The translations under genes and the position numbers were made by a program. Positions 7,255 to 16,588 of a stretch of DNA of 54,634 nt are shown one piece after another. The DNA comes from Acidobacteriota bacterium (lineage in GTDB: Bacteria > Acidobacteriota > Vicinamibacteria > Vicinamibacterales > UBA8438), in the NCBI GenBank assembly GCA_021296475.1, contig JAGWAJ010000022.1, positions 536 to 55,169 on the forward strand. Direction: 5' to 3'. The notes below the pieces were generated by a model. It was given only the letters and a program-made list of their open reading frames with translations, searched no databases and was not told where the DNA came from. Every line of letters begins with the position of its first letter. The stretch's first letter is position 1.

Positions 7255-9336
7255 TTAGCGCAATCCGCTCTCGTTCGCCTGCGCCAACGCGGCGGCGAGG
7301 CTCTCCCGGGCCCGCGGGTGGCCGGGATCGAGTTGCAGGGCCCGCCGGAAGCGGCCGATCGCCTCCGTGACGCGGCCCTGCATCAACAGCCCGGTGCCGA
7401 GATTCGTCTGGATCTCGGCCGAGTCCGGGTCCAGTCGGTCCGCGATCTCGAAATGCCGCATCGCTTCGTCGAGCGCTCCCTGGGCTCCCAGCGTCCGGCC
7501 CAGGTTGTTGTGGACGTCGGCGGAGGCGGGCAGCAGCCGCAGGGCTTCACGCAGCGATCGCACGGCGTCGTCGAGCTCGCCCCGGACGGCCAGAACCTGA
7601 CCCAGGTTGGCGTGCGCTTCCGCGTAGTCGGGTACGCTCCGGAGAGCCTCCCGGTAGTGGCGGGCCGCTTCCTCGAGCCGACCGTGTGACGCGAGGACGA
7701 GCCCCAGGTTGTAGTGCGCGCCGGCCGCGTCGGCGTCCAGTCGCACGGCCGCGCGCAGATGCTGCAATCCGGCACCCGTCTCGCCAAGGGTCAGGAGCAC
7801 GGTGGCGAGGTTGATGTGAGCGGCCACGTAGTCCGGCTCGAGGGCCAGCGCCTGCCGATACGCGCGAGCCGCGTCGGCCAGCCGTCTCTGGTCTCGCAGC
7901 GCGCCGCCGAGGCCGTAGAGCAACTGGGCGCTTCGGGGGTTCTTCGCCAGGAGATGCTCGTAGTGCGCGGCCTGCAGGACCGCCCGATCCTGATGGTTGC
8001 GAAGGCGGACCTGGAGCTGCAGGTGCGCCATCTCGTCGGACGACCGGTTGCCGGCGGTGACCCGACGCGGCGGGTCGTTGCGCTGGCGGGGGTTGTCGGC
8101 CGAGTTGTCGAACGTCCAGCGCATCCCGACGGTGGTGCCCCTCGGCAGCCGCACCGGTTCCCGGTAGCGATAAACGTCCTGCCAGTTGAAGTCCCAGTCG
8201 TCGATGCGGATCAGCGACCGCGTGGTCCCGTCGGGATGCGTGGCCCACCCCTCGAGCTGACGACCCAGGTAGTGGGCGTGCGGGTACACCACGAGCACCT
8301 CGACGTCGACCGGCAACTCCATCGTGTCGGTCACCTCGAAGGCGGCCTCGCCGGGGGGTATGTCGAGCTGCTCGTCGGCGTCCAGGATGATGACGTAGGC
8401 CGCATCGCCGACCTCGTCGGGTGCGGCGAAGTGGAAGCCGATTTCGGCCTGCACGGTCTGCGGCTCGCCGGCCGGCAGCAGGTGGAGCTGGAGCACCAGG
8501 TCCGTGCGAGGCTGGAGCCGCCACGCCATCCCGTCGATCCCCGGAAACGGGAGCATCCCGGGCGTCCAGCCGAGCAGGCTGCCGTCGGGCATATGGGCTC
8601 CGCCCATCCCCATCCCCCCGAATCCCAGCCCCGGGTCGTCAGCGTCGAGGCGCCGCGAGCTCCGCATCTCGTCGACGCCCAGCAGCGCGTGGTGGACGAA
8701 TCGGGGGCTGCCGGGCCGCAGCTCGATCGTCCTGACGTACCGGGTCTCGGAGCCGGGCACGGGAATCACGAAGTTCCGGAAGACGTCGTTGTCTCCGGGC
8801 GGCAGCGTGTAGGGCTGCGGCATCCGGACGACGAGGTCGGGCTCGCCAAGTTGCCATCCCTCCGCCGCGGGCGGCCGCGGCGGGAGGTGGGCCGGATCGC
8901 CCTCCGGCATCCCATCCGCCACCCATCGGCGAAGGGTGTCGATCCGCTCTTCCGGGAGGACGCGAGTCCCCGCAAAGTCGCCGTGCCCCGGTTTCGGCAG
9001 CCAGGGAGGCATGACGCGAAGGCTGGTCGCCTCGACGATGCGAGCACCCTGGGCCCGCACGCTGGCGTACTCGAGCACGCTGAACGGCGCGGACCCATGT
9101 GGGTGATGACAGCCGGCACAGTGCTCGAAGAGAATCGGCGCGACATCCCGCGTGTAGGTCGGCCCAGACCTGCCGGGCCCGGAGTCGTCGGTCCCGCTCG
9201 ACGCGCCGCACCCGAGCAACCCGGCGACGGCTACTGCTGCGATCCCGCTCCCGGGACGTGTGGTCCTGCTGCTCGGCACGATTCGTCTCGCGGCCGGGTA
9301 GAGGCGCGACGCCGGCAGCGCACGCCGGGCCGGCAT
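7255..9336 (-). CDS. Cytochrome c - copper type II monooxygenase-like - TPR fusion lipoprotein
   Basis: 693 residues. The N-terminus is hydrophobic and ends in a lipobox-like LLGC (C43). A c-type heme site CAGCH follows at 73-77, with a possible Met ligand in VMPPWLPKPG. The middle part carries the residues of a PHM/dopamine-hydroxylase-type dicopper site in order: FVHHALLG (paired His), LVLQLHLLP (His), YPHAHYLG (HxH) and SSDEMAH (Met). From about residue 450 to the end there are some seven TPRs (LEPDYVAAHINLATVLL and similar). Such enzymes hydroxylate C-H bonds using two coppers; the fused heme could supply electrons. The start at 9336 has no clear ribosome-binding site and lies 32 bp after the TonB receptor stop, suggesting co-transcription. 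The substrate is unknown. Confidence 0.82.
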   Translation of the reverse strand: MPARRALPASRLYPAARRIVPSSRTTRPGSGIAAVAVAGLLGCGASSGTDDSGPGRSGPTYTRDVAPILFEHCAGCHHPHGSAPFSVLEYASVRAQGARIVEATSLRVMPPWLPKPGHGDFAGTRVLPEERIDTLRRWVADGMPEGDPAHLPPRPPAAEGWQLGEPDLVVRMPQPYTLPPGDNDVFRNFVIPVPGSETRYVRTIELRPGSPRFVHHALLGVDEMRSSRRLDADDPGLGFGGMGMGGAHMPDGSLLGWTPGMLPFPGIDGMAWRLQPRTDLVLQLHLLPAGEPQTVQAEIGFHFAAPDEVGDAAYVIILDADEQLDIPPGEAAFEVTDTMELPVDVEVLVVYPHAHYLGRQLEGWATHPDGTTRSLIRIDDWDFNWQDVYRYREPVRLPRGTTVGMRWTFDNSADNPRQRNDPPRRVTAGNRSSDEMAHLQLQVRLRNHQDRAVLQAAHYEHLLAKNPRSAQLLYGLGGALRDQRRLADAARAYRQALALEPDYVAAHINLATVLLTLGETGAGLQHLRAAVRLDADAAGAHYNLGLVLASHGRLEEAARHYREALRSVPDYAEAHANLGQVLAVRGELDDAVRSLREALRLLPASADVHNNLGRTLGAQGALDEAMRHFEIADRLDPDSAEIQTNLGTGLLMQGRVTEAIGRFRRALQLDPGHPRARESLAAALAQANESGLR

Positions 9337-9368
9337 CGCGCCGATGGGACGCCTGCGGCGCAGCCTCC

Positions 9369-12300
9369 CTAGAACTCGAAGCGGCCTCCGATCTGCATCT
9401 GGAACGACACCGGGAGCGTCGACGTCGATCCGATGCCGCCGAGATACCCGATCGGCTCGCCGAACGCCGGCGAGAAGGCGAACCCGTTGAAGTTGTTGCC
9501 GAAGTTCGCGCGGTTGGTGAGATTGTAGAACTCGATGAACAGGTCCATCGACTGTCCGCGCGGCATCTCGAACGTCCTGGTCAACCTCCCGTTGATGTTG
9601 AGCAGCGGCGTGCCCCGGGTGTTGTTGGGGCCCAGTGAGTTTCCGTTGTCGTCCTGGACGTACTGCAGCAGTCCGAATCTGCTGAAGCCGCCGTACGCGG
9701 TGTACGGCCGCGCGCTCGCCGCGGTTATCAGCGGTGCGATGCTGAAGCCCCACGGCAACGGGAACGAGCCGGCGAACGTCACCCGGTGGCGCTCATCGTA
9801 CGCCGTCGGCCCCCACTCGCTGTCCAGGAAGTAGCTGTCCCCGAACTCGGACTGGACCTCCGGCCCCGCATGGAAGCCCTGCGTGGTGAAGTCGCTCGCG
9901 CCTCCATTGCCGCGAGCCCACGCCAGAGTGTAGTTGACCTGAAACGCCCCGCCGGTTGGGAACCGGTGCTCGAAGTGCACGTCGACCCCGTCGTAGCGGC
10001 CGTTGCTGTTCGAGAACAGCACGTTGGTCGGGCCCAGCAGCGCCGGATCCCCGTAGACTTCCTGAAGCGCCGGCGTCAGTGCTCGTATGTTCGGGGTGCC
10101 GGGGTCGTTGTCGTGGTCGAGAAACGGATTGATGTTCACCTGTCGCCAGCCCTTGCGAACCAGCACGCTGAGATAGTCGGCGGATATGACGGTGTTCGGG
10201 GTCAGCAGGTGCGAGTAGCCGAACGACGAGTTGATCGAGTACGCGTCCTCGAAGTCCGGGTGATAGTACGCCCCGCTCGTCGCGCCGCCGAAAGGCAGCT
10301 CCGTGGGCGCGGCCGGGATGTCGAACGGCAGCTCCTCGCCGAGCACGTAGTCGGACAGCTCGCCGACCCCGATGGCTGTGTTGCCCTTCTGGCTCCGGAT
10401 GAAGATGTTCTCCTGCGACAACAGGTTGGCGCCGTAGGCGGACGTGATGATGCCGGTCGCGTAAAAGTAGCCGAAGCTGCCTCTGACCACGTTGCGCCCG
10501 TCCCCCTGCACGTCGTAGGCGAAGCCGACTCGCGGCGCGACGTTGTTCCGGTCGGTCTCGGGCGGACCGCCGAACGGGTGGTCGATGCCCCGCAGAACCA
10601 CGCCGGTCCGGTTGTCCGGGAACCCCTGACTATTGTCCATCAGCTCGTGGACGTCGTAGCGCACCCCGAGGTTCAGGGTCAGCTTGGGGGACACCTGAAA
10701 GTCGTCCTGGGCGTAGCCGGCGAAGAACCACGAGTCGCGCGACCAGGCGTCCACCTGGGCCTGGCTCGACACGATGATGTCGCGGACGATGCCGGGGGTC
10801 AGGAACCCCTGCGGGTACATCCCGTTGGTGTTGTTGACGATGACGGACGGGTCGTCGAAGAACCGGACGCGGCCGGGTGAGAAGACCATCAGGTTGGCGT
10901 GGAAGGTCGGCAGCCGGGCGTAGTCGACGCCGACCTTGACATAGTGGCGACCGATCTGGCGCGAGTAGTTGTTCACGATCTCGAGCTTCGTCTCGTAGTT
11001 CACCCAGGTGTCGTGGGCGAAGAACGGCCGGTCCGTTCCCACCGACGGGAAGGCGAGGCGGGTGAAGACGCACTCGTTCCAGGTGAGGCCGGCGCTGCAC
11101 GGGGCGCCGTTGACGTCCTCGTGCAGGTAGTACATGTACTGCATCCGGAACTCGTTGACCGATGCGCTGTCGGGCACCCAGGTCCAGCCTCCGACCGCGG
11201 CGTACATGTTCTGATCGTTGCGCGAGATGAAGCCGGACTCCCAGTTCATGTGCTGCGGGCCGTTCCACGTGGCGTTGTCGACGTAGCCGTGCTGCGAGGC
11301 GATCTTGAAGAACCCGGTGTGGTTGTTGCCCATGCGCACGTCGGCCCGCGACTGGAACAGGAGGTCGCGGAACGGCTGGGACATCGACGGCTCGGCGAGC
11401 GCGCCCGGCACCAGGCCGGTCGCCGCGAGGACCTGCTGCTCGGAGAAGATGCCGGCCGAGCGGGGTAGCTGAAAGTCCTGGCGAATGCGCTCGAGAGAGG
11501 TGAAGAACCAGGCCCGGTCGCGAACGATCGGCCCGCCGAACGAGCCGCCCAGTTGCAGGCGGTTGAACGGCTGCTTCCCGAAGCCGCCGTTCTCGGCCTG
11601 GGAGAAGTAGTCGGTGGCGGTCATCGACTCGTTCCGTCCCTGCAGGAACCCCGTCCCCGTGAACTGGTTGGTCCCGGATTTGGTCGCCAGCGTCACGACA
11701 GTCGATCCCCGGCCGTACTCGGCCTGGAAGCCGGCTCCCAGGGCGCGGAACTCCTCGATGCCGTCGAGGCTGTACTGCAGCAGGGTGCCGCCGTCCTGGT
11801 CCTCCTTGTTGTCGATCCCGTCCACGTACATGTTGTAGCTGCGGCCCGTGTTGCCGGCGAACGACACGTAGTTCGATGCGTGCCCGTGGGAGCCGCCGGC
11901 CTCGACCTCACGGGCGCCCGGGAGCAGGGTCATCATCGCGGCCAGGCTGCGGTTGATCATCGGCAGCTCGCGCACCTCCTCCTGGCGGATCGAGCTCGCC
12001 ACGACCGATTGGGTGACCTCGACCAGCGGCGCGGCCGCGGTGACCGTCAGAGTCTCCTCCAGCGCCGCGATTCCCATCTGCAGGTCTACGCTGACCGTCG
12101 AGGCGGTGACGACGTCCGCGCGTCCCAACGCCGGGTCGAAGCCCCCCAGTTCGGCCCGGACCTCGTAGGGTCCGGGAATCAGCGCGGGAATCGTGTAGGT
12201 GCCGATGCCCGTGGTGACGGTCTCGCGGGTGGCCCCGGTCTCCGTGTTGGCGGCGACGACGGTGACGCCGGGCAGCGCGAGTTGATCCTGGTCCACCACG

Positions 12301-12398
12301 TTGCCGGTGATGGTCCCAGTGGCCTGCGCGAACAGTGGGCTGCTCGAGAGGACGAGCAGCGCCAACGCGAGGCCGGCGGTACGAAGCGTAGTCCGCAT
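9369..12398 (-). CDS. TonB-dependent receptor, Oar type, with N-terminal carboxypeptidase-regulatory domain
   Basis: 1009 residues from ATG at 12398, chosen for the GGGAGGGG ribosome-binding site and the signal peptide (LALALLVLSSSPLFAQ). Residues about 25-110 form a CarboxypepD_reg domain (TGTITGNVVDQDQLALPGVT). A TonB-box/plug region follows (LTVTAAAPLVEVTQS, YNMYVDGIDNKEDQDGG, EYGRGSTVVTLATKSGTN), then a long beta-barrel. The protein ends in a terminal Phe (GGRFEF), as outer-membrane barrels do. It likely imports or senses a large or scarce substrate across the outer membrane using TonB energy. The cytochrome/monooxygenase lipoprotein gene lies directly downstream. Confidence 0.93.
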   Translation of the reverse strand: MRTTLRTAGLALALLVLSSSPLFAQATGTITGNVVDQDQLALPGVTVVAANTETGATRETVTTGIGTYTIPALIPGPYEVRAELGGFDPALGRADVVTASTVSVDLQMGIAALEETLTVTAAAPLVEVTQSVVASSIRQEEVRELPMINRSLAAMMTLLPGAREVEAGGSHGHASNYVSFAGNTGRSYNMYVDGIDNKEDQDGGTLLQYSLDGIEEFRALGAGFQAEYGRGSTVVTLATKSGTNQFTGTGFLQGRNESMTATDYFSQAENGGFGKQPFNRLQLGGSFGGPIVRDRAWFFTSLERIRQDFQLPRSAGIFSEQQVLAATGLVPGALAEPSMSQPFRDLLFQSRADVRMGNNHTGFFKIASQHGYVDNATWNGPQHMNWESGFISRNDQNMYAAVGGWTWVPDSASVNEFRMQYMYYLHEDVNGAPCSAGLTWNECVFTRLAFPSVGTDRPFFAHDTWVNYETKLEIVNNYSRQIGRHYVKVGVDYARLPTFHANLMVFSPGRVRFFDDPSVIVNNTNGMYPQGFLTPGIVRDIIVSSQAQVDAWSRDSWFFAGYAQDDFQVSPKLTLNLGVRYDVHELMDNSQGFPDNRTGVVLRGIDHPFGGPPETDRNNVAPRVGFAYDVQGDGRNVVRGSFGYFYATGIITSAYGANLLSQENIFIRSQKGNTAIGVGELSDYVLGEELPFDIPAAPTELPFGGATSGAYYHPDFEDAYSINSSFGYSHLLTPNTVISADYLSVLVRKGWRQVNINPFLDHDNDPGTPNIRALTPALQEVYGDPALLGPTNVLFSNSNGRYDGVDVHFEHRFPTGGAFQVNYTLAWARGNGGASDFTTQGFHAGPEVQSEFGDSYFLDSEWGPTAYDERHRVTFAGSFPLPWGFSIAPLITAASARPYTAYGGFSRFGLLQYVQDDNGNSLGPNNTRGTPLLNINGRLTRTFEMPRGQSMDLFIEFYNLTNRANFGNNFNGFAFSPAFGEPIGYLGGIGSTSTLPVSFQMQIGGRFEF

Positions 12399-12444
12399 GT
12401 CCCCTCCCTCGCGACGACGCGTTTCGGTGTGACCGCGGAGCCCC

Positions 12445-12472
12445 GGAAGATCCCCGGGCTCCCGGGTCTTCC
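12445..12472 (-). promoter_or_regulatory. Hairpin in the 5' leader of the first TonB receptor gene
   Basis: An inverted repeat (GGAAGATCC / GGGTCTTCC, one G-U wobble, 10-base loop) lies about 47-75 bases upstream of the receptor ATG. It is downstream of a possible -10 box TATACT on the minus strand (12497-12502). It could be a leader RNA structure or simply a terminator for the upstream receptor gene ending at 12640. Confidence 0.35.
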
Positions 12473-12639
12473 ACCGCCGCAAACGACCTGTCCGGCAGTA
12501 TACGCCCCTTCGGGAGGGTATCGATCCCCGGATGCGGACGGCTGCCGGCGCGGCGAGGATATCGAACGCGGACGTCCCGACTCGGCAGGGAGACGGTGGG
12601 GACGCGCTGGCGGTCCCCACCGCCTGGTCGAGGCCGGCC

Positions 12640-15600
12640 CTACCGGCCGAACGAGTAGCGGACGCCGAACTGCGCCTGCCAGCGGCTGCGCAGGTCGTCG
12701 CGCGCGTAGCGGTCACCGGTGAAATCGGGGCGGGCGAGCGAGTTGAGGCTGTAGACGTAGCGGCCCGTGGCCGGGTCGACGCTCGAGCGGACCGGCTGCA
12801 GATTCTGGAAGAAGGCGAACTCCACGAGGCCGTTCCGCGCGTCGAACGCGTTGATCAGGTTCTGGACGTCGAGGAAGAACTCGAGCTCGTTGCGGCCGAT
12901 CGGGACGTCCACGCCGAGGCGGAAGTCGAGCGCGTAGATCCAGGGGCCGCGGCAGGAGTTGCGGGCCAGGATCGCGCCCGGCACGACGTCGCAGCCGGCC
13001 GAGAGGAAGGCCAGGAGGTCGTCGAACGTGCCGTTGGCGACGATGACGTCGTTCGCGTCGCGCGGGACGTATAGCAGGTCGTTCCCGCGGGTGCCGTCGC
13101 CGTTGCTGTCGCTCCCGTCGAGGTAGCTGTAGGGACGTCCCTGCTGGGCGCTGTAGTAGGTAGAGAGCGTGATGCCGGCCGGCCCGGCCGGAATGCGGTA
13201 CGAGCCCGAGAGGCTGACGCGGTGGCCGGGCGAGAAGTCGGACACCGCGAGCGGCACCGCGTTCGGATTCCCGTCGTTGTAGACGTAGCGCCAGTTCGAC
13301 GTCGCCTGGCTGGAGCCGCCGTCGTTGACGGCCCTGGAGGCGCCGTAGAGGTACGAGCCGCTCAGGAACCAGTTGTCGCGGAACTCCTTGTCGAGCTTCG
13401 TGGCCAGGGTCCAACTGCTGCCCTGGTTGGTGTTCGTCAGCAGGACGACGTTGCTGAAGTCGCGGTGCAGGCGCGAGTGCGTCGGCCGCCCGTCGGCTGC
13501 GGTGCCGGCCGCCACCAGATTCAGGTTCCGGTAGTCGATGTCGCGCACGGTCTTCGAGAAGAGCAGCTCCACGCTCCCGACGAGGTTGAAGAAGCCGAGC
13601 TCCCGGTCGTAGGCGAGGTTTCCGCGCAGGAGCTGCGGGAAGCGGTAGTCGGGGTCGACGAGGTTGATCTCGTTGGTCGACGCCGAGCCGATGTCGGTCG
13701 GCTGCCCGTTCGGATCGGCCGCGAACGGAATCCGGTTGGCGGGGTCGAAGAAGACCCGGATGCGCTGGAACTCGTTGCCGGTGTTGGAGTACTGGTTCGA
13801 GAGCCACACGTACGGCGTGCGCCCGTGGAACAGCCCGAGGCCGCCCCGCACCTGCTGCCGATTCCGGGCTTGCGGGCTGACGTCGTAGTTGAAGCCGATG
13901 CGCGGCGACCAGTTCCGCGTCTGCGGGACGACATCCGTTCCCCGTCCGTACAGCGACTCGACGAGCGGGTTGGCCGAGGGGGTGTCGGGGAAGATCGGCG
14001 CGTCGAGGCGGATGCCGTAGGTCAGCGACAGGTCGTCCCGGACCCGCCACTGGTCACCGGCGTAGAAGCCGAGCTGGTAGACCCAGAACTCCGCCGCCTG
14101 CCGCGGGTCGGCCGTGCGCGAGAAGCTGTAGCTGTAAGACTGCGCCAGCCCCTGCTCGAAGAGCTCCGGGCTCGAGAACTCGTAGACGCCGAAGTTGTCG
14201 CGGATGAACAGGTTGTCGAAGCGGAACAGCTCGTTGTGGGTGCCGATCGTGAACTGGTGCCGCCCGCGCACCCAGGTCAGGTCGTTGTGAATCTCGAGGA
14301 TGTCCTGATCGAGCCGGTTCGCGGTCGAGAACTGCTCCGTGCCGAAGCGGATCTCCTCGCCTCCCTCGAGGTCGATGGTGACCTGCGGGAAGGGCGCGGT
14401 CTGCGGTCCGCGGCGGTCGCGGACGCGCTGGTAGCTGACGCGCGCGAGGTTGAACGCGTTGCCGAACGTGCTGTTGAGCTGGGCGACGGTCGAGTCGGTG
14501 CGGCTCTCGAACCGGTAGAAGTTGTCGGCGAAACGGTAGCGGAAGTTCGACTGCGAGCCCACCTCGGCGCTGGCGTTGACGTGGTTGTGCCGCACCGACA
14601 GACGATGCGCCGCCGACAGGTTGATGTCCGTCCGCACGAAGATCTTGTCGTTCGGGTTGCCGCGGCTGAACTCGCCGAAACCGCCCGGGACGTCGTAGCC
14701 GTAGCGGGCGCGGGCGATGTCGACGATCCGCTGCCCGGCGGCCAGGTGCCCGAAATCGACGCCCGACGACCCGTCGAGCGAGTAGCCGACCGGCGTCTCG
14801 CGCCGCTGCGTGTCGACGTTGGCGAAGAAGAAGGCGCGGTTCCGGACGAGCGGTCCGCCGATGCTCGCACCCTGCTGGCGGTCGAAGAAGGTGGCGATCG
14901 GAACGTCGTCGATGCCGTTCCCCACCAGTCCCTCGTTGCGGTTGTAGAGGTAGGCGGTCCCGCTGAAGAGGTTGGCCCCGCTCCGCGTGATGACGTTGAT
15001 GCCGCCGCCCGAGAATCCGCTCTGGCGCACGTCGTAGGGGGCGACGACGAGCTGCAGCTCGCTCACCGCGTCGAGGCTGATCGGCTGCGTGTTCGCCTGG
15101 CCGCCCGGCGTCCCCTGGCGGGCCAGCCCGAACAGGTCGTTGTTGACGGCCCCGTCGATCTGGATGTTGTTGTAGCGCCCGCTCCGCCCCGCGACGCTCA
15201 GGAAGCTCTCCGAATCGGCGTTGCGGCTGGTCTTGACGAAGAACGGGTTGATGCGCGCGAAGTCCTGGAGGCTCCGCTCCAGGGTCGGCAGCGCGTCGAT
15301 GACGCCGGTCTCGACGCCGGCGGTGGTGCCGGAACGGGACGGCGAAAAGATGGCGCTCGCCTCGGCGGTCACCTCCACCGTCTCGGTCAACGTGGCGAGC
15401 TGCAGCGTGACGGGGACCTCGGTGGCCTCGCCGAGCATGACGACGACGCCTGACAGCGACTGCGTTCCGAAGCCGGCCAGGGCGATCTCGAGGTCGTAGG
15501 GACCGACCTGCGCGTTCAGCAGGTCGAAGCGCCCGTCGGCGCGGGTGAAGGCCTCGTAGCGGGTGCCGGTCGGGGCGTGGACCGCGACGACGCCGGCGCC

Positions 15601-15744
15601 GGGGAGCACCCCCTGCTGCGCGTCGCGCACGATACCGCCGAGCGTTCCGGTGGTGGCGTTCTGGGCCCGGGCTGTGGCGGCTCCCGCCAGGAGCGCCGCG
15701 ACGGCGGCCGATGCGACGATCTTGCACGACGAACGACGAATCAT
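12640..15744 (-). CDS. TonB-dependent receptor, Oar type (second copy)
   Basis: 1034 residues. ATG at 15744 is preceded by an ideal AAGGAGG ribosome-binding site. The order is signal peptide (VAALLAGAATARAQ), CarboxypepD_reg domain (TGTLGGIVRDAQQGVLPGAG, residues about 30-115), plug (VSELQLVVAPYDVRQSGFSG, GINVITRSGANLFSGTAY) and a 22-strand-type barrel ending in a C-terminal aromatic segment, VRYSFGR. It is clearly homologous to the neighbour at 9369-12398 but diverged, so this is an old tandem pair rather than a recent duplication. A TAAGAT -10-like box (minus strand, 15767-15772) lies 22 bases upstream of the start. No partner SusD-like lipoprotein is present, as expected for Oar-type receptors. 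Confidence 0.93.
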   Translation of the reverse strand: MIRRSSCKIVASAAVAALLAGAATARAQNATTGTLGGIVRDAQQGVLPGAGVVAVHAPTGTRYEAFTRADGRFDLLNAQVGPYDLEIALAGFGTQSLSGVVVMLGEATEVPVTLQLATLTETVEVTAEASAIFSPSRSGTTAGVETGVIDALPTLERSLQDFARINPFFVKTSRNADSESFLSVAGRSGRYNNIQIDGAVNNDLFGLARQGTPGGQANTQPISLDAVSELQLVVAPYDVRQSGFSGGGINVITRSGANLFSGTAYLYNRNEGLVGNGIDDVPIATFFDRQQGASIGGPLVRNRAFFFANVDTQRRETPVGYSLDGSSGVDFGHLAAGQRIVDIARARYGYDVPGGFGEFSRGNPNDKIFVRTDINLSAAHRLSVRHNHVNASAEVGSQSNFRYRFADNFYRFESRTDSTVAQLNSTFGNAFNLARVSYQRVRDRRGPQTAPFPQVTIDLEGGEEIRFGTEQFSTANRLDQDILEIHNDLTWVRGRHQFTIGTHNELFRFDNLFIRDNFGVYEFSSPELFEQGLAQSYSYSFSRTADPRQAAEFWVYQLGFYAGDQWRVRDDLSLTYGIRLDAPIFPDTPSANPLVESLYGRGTDVVPQTRNWSPRIGFNYDVSPQARNRQQVRGGLGLFHGRTPYVWLSNQYSNTGNEFQRIRVFFDPANRIPFAADPNGQPTDIGSASTNEINLVDPDYRFPQLLRGNLAYDRELGFFNLVGSVELLFSKTVRDIDYRNLNLVAAGTAADGRPTHSRLHRDFSNVVLLTNTNQGSSWTLATKLDKEFRDNWFLSGSYLYGASRAVNDGGSSQATSNWRYVYNDGNPNAVPLAVSDFSPGHRVSLSGSYRIPAGPAGITLSTYYSAQQGRPYSYLDGSDSNGDGTRGNDLLYVPRDANDVIVANGTFDDLLAFLSAGCDVVPGAILARNSCRGPWIYALDFRLGVDVPIGRNELEFFLDVQNLINAFDARNGLVEFAFFQNLQPVRSSVDPATGRYVYSLNSLARPDFTGDRYARDDLRSRWQAQFGVRYSFGR

Positions 15745-15766
15745 CTCGCGTACCTCCTTCCGGACG

Positions 15767-15772
15767 ATCTTA
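15767..15772 (-). promoter_or_regulatory. Possible -10 box for the TonB receptor gene
   Basis: TAAGAT on the minus strand, 22 bases before the receptor ATG, upstream of its AAGGAGG site. The plus strand has TAGACT at 15853-15858 before the DinB remnant, so the 194-bp interval probably holds divergent promoters. No clear -35 box was seen. Confidence 0.35.
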
Positions 15773-15938
15773 CGGAGACATGCGTTACGACGGGGTGACG
15801 GGCAGGTAGCGGGGTCGCAAACTCTCGCCGCCCGGCCGCCGCGGCCCTCCGGTAGACTCTCTGAGCGGACGGGCGCGGCGGTCCGGGGAGCGGGCGGCGG
15901 CGGGGCCGGGCCGCGAGCATCCGAGGGGGAGTGACGAG

Positions 15939-16588
15939 ATGGCGATCAGCGAGAGTCTGCTGCCGGAGTTCGATCAGGAGATGGCCGGCGTCCGCAAGAC
16001 GCTGGAGCGCGTGCCGGAGGGCACCCGAAGTCCGGCTCGATGATCTGGCTGGCCGGGCACTGTGCCAACCTGCCGTCCTGGGGCACCCTGACCGTCCACC
16101 AGGACGAGCTCGACATGGCGCCCGGCGGCAAGCCGATGCCGGGGCCGCCGCCGCCCGCGAGCACCGCGGAGCTCGTGGCGACGTTCGACCGGACGTGCGC
16201 GGAGGCGCGCGCGGCGATCGCCGGCGCGAGCGACGCCGAGCTGATGAAGCCGTGGACGCTGTTGAGCAACGGCACGAAGCTGTTCTCGCTGCCGAAGGTG
16301 GCCGTGCTCCGCAGCTTCGTCCTGAACCACCTGATCCACCACCGGGCGCAGCTCGGCGTCTACCTGCGGATCAACGACGTCGCCGTCCCCTCGCTCTACG
16401 GGCCGTCGGCCGACGAGACCAGTCGGCGCCGGTCGCGAGGGCGGGAACCCTCGGCTTCGGCCTCGGGCCGGCGTTGCCGGTGGCGTCGGCCTTGGTGTCG
16501 GCGTTGGGCGAGGGGGGAGTCTTCGCCGCCGGCGCGCCTCGCCGGCGGCGGAATCGCCCGGGTGACGGACGAGCAGGGAGGGTGCTGA
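15939..16588 (+). pseudogene. DinB-family protein, disrupted by a frameshifting deletion
   Basis: ATG at 15939 follows a GAGGGGGA ribosome-binding site and opens a typical DinB start ([20 protein letters not shown]), but the frame stops at 16041-16043. The next frame resumes with [20 protein letters not shown] and runs on through [17 protein letters not shown] and [20 protein letters not shown], the metal-binding His region of the family. Around 16018-16026 the expected K/W-rich linker before HPKSGS is missing. A loss of about 19 bases would explain both the missing residues and the frame change. After GPSADE (about 16415) the frame lacks a nearby stop and continues as Arg/Ser-rich sequence to 16588. 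Either a real pseudogene or an assembly error. Confidence 0.75.
16525..16549. terminator. Strong hairpin before the quinoprotein gene
   Basis: A perfect 10-bp inverted repeat (GCCGCCGGCG / CGCCGGCGGC) with a 5-base loop, CGCCT, between the DinB remnant and the PQQ gene start at 16588. There is no U-run. It could end DinB transcription or act in the leader of the quinoprotein mRNA. Confidence 0.45.
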
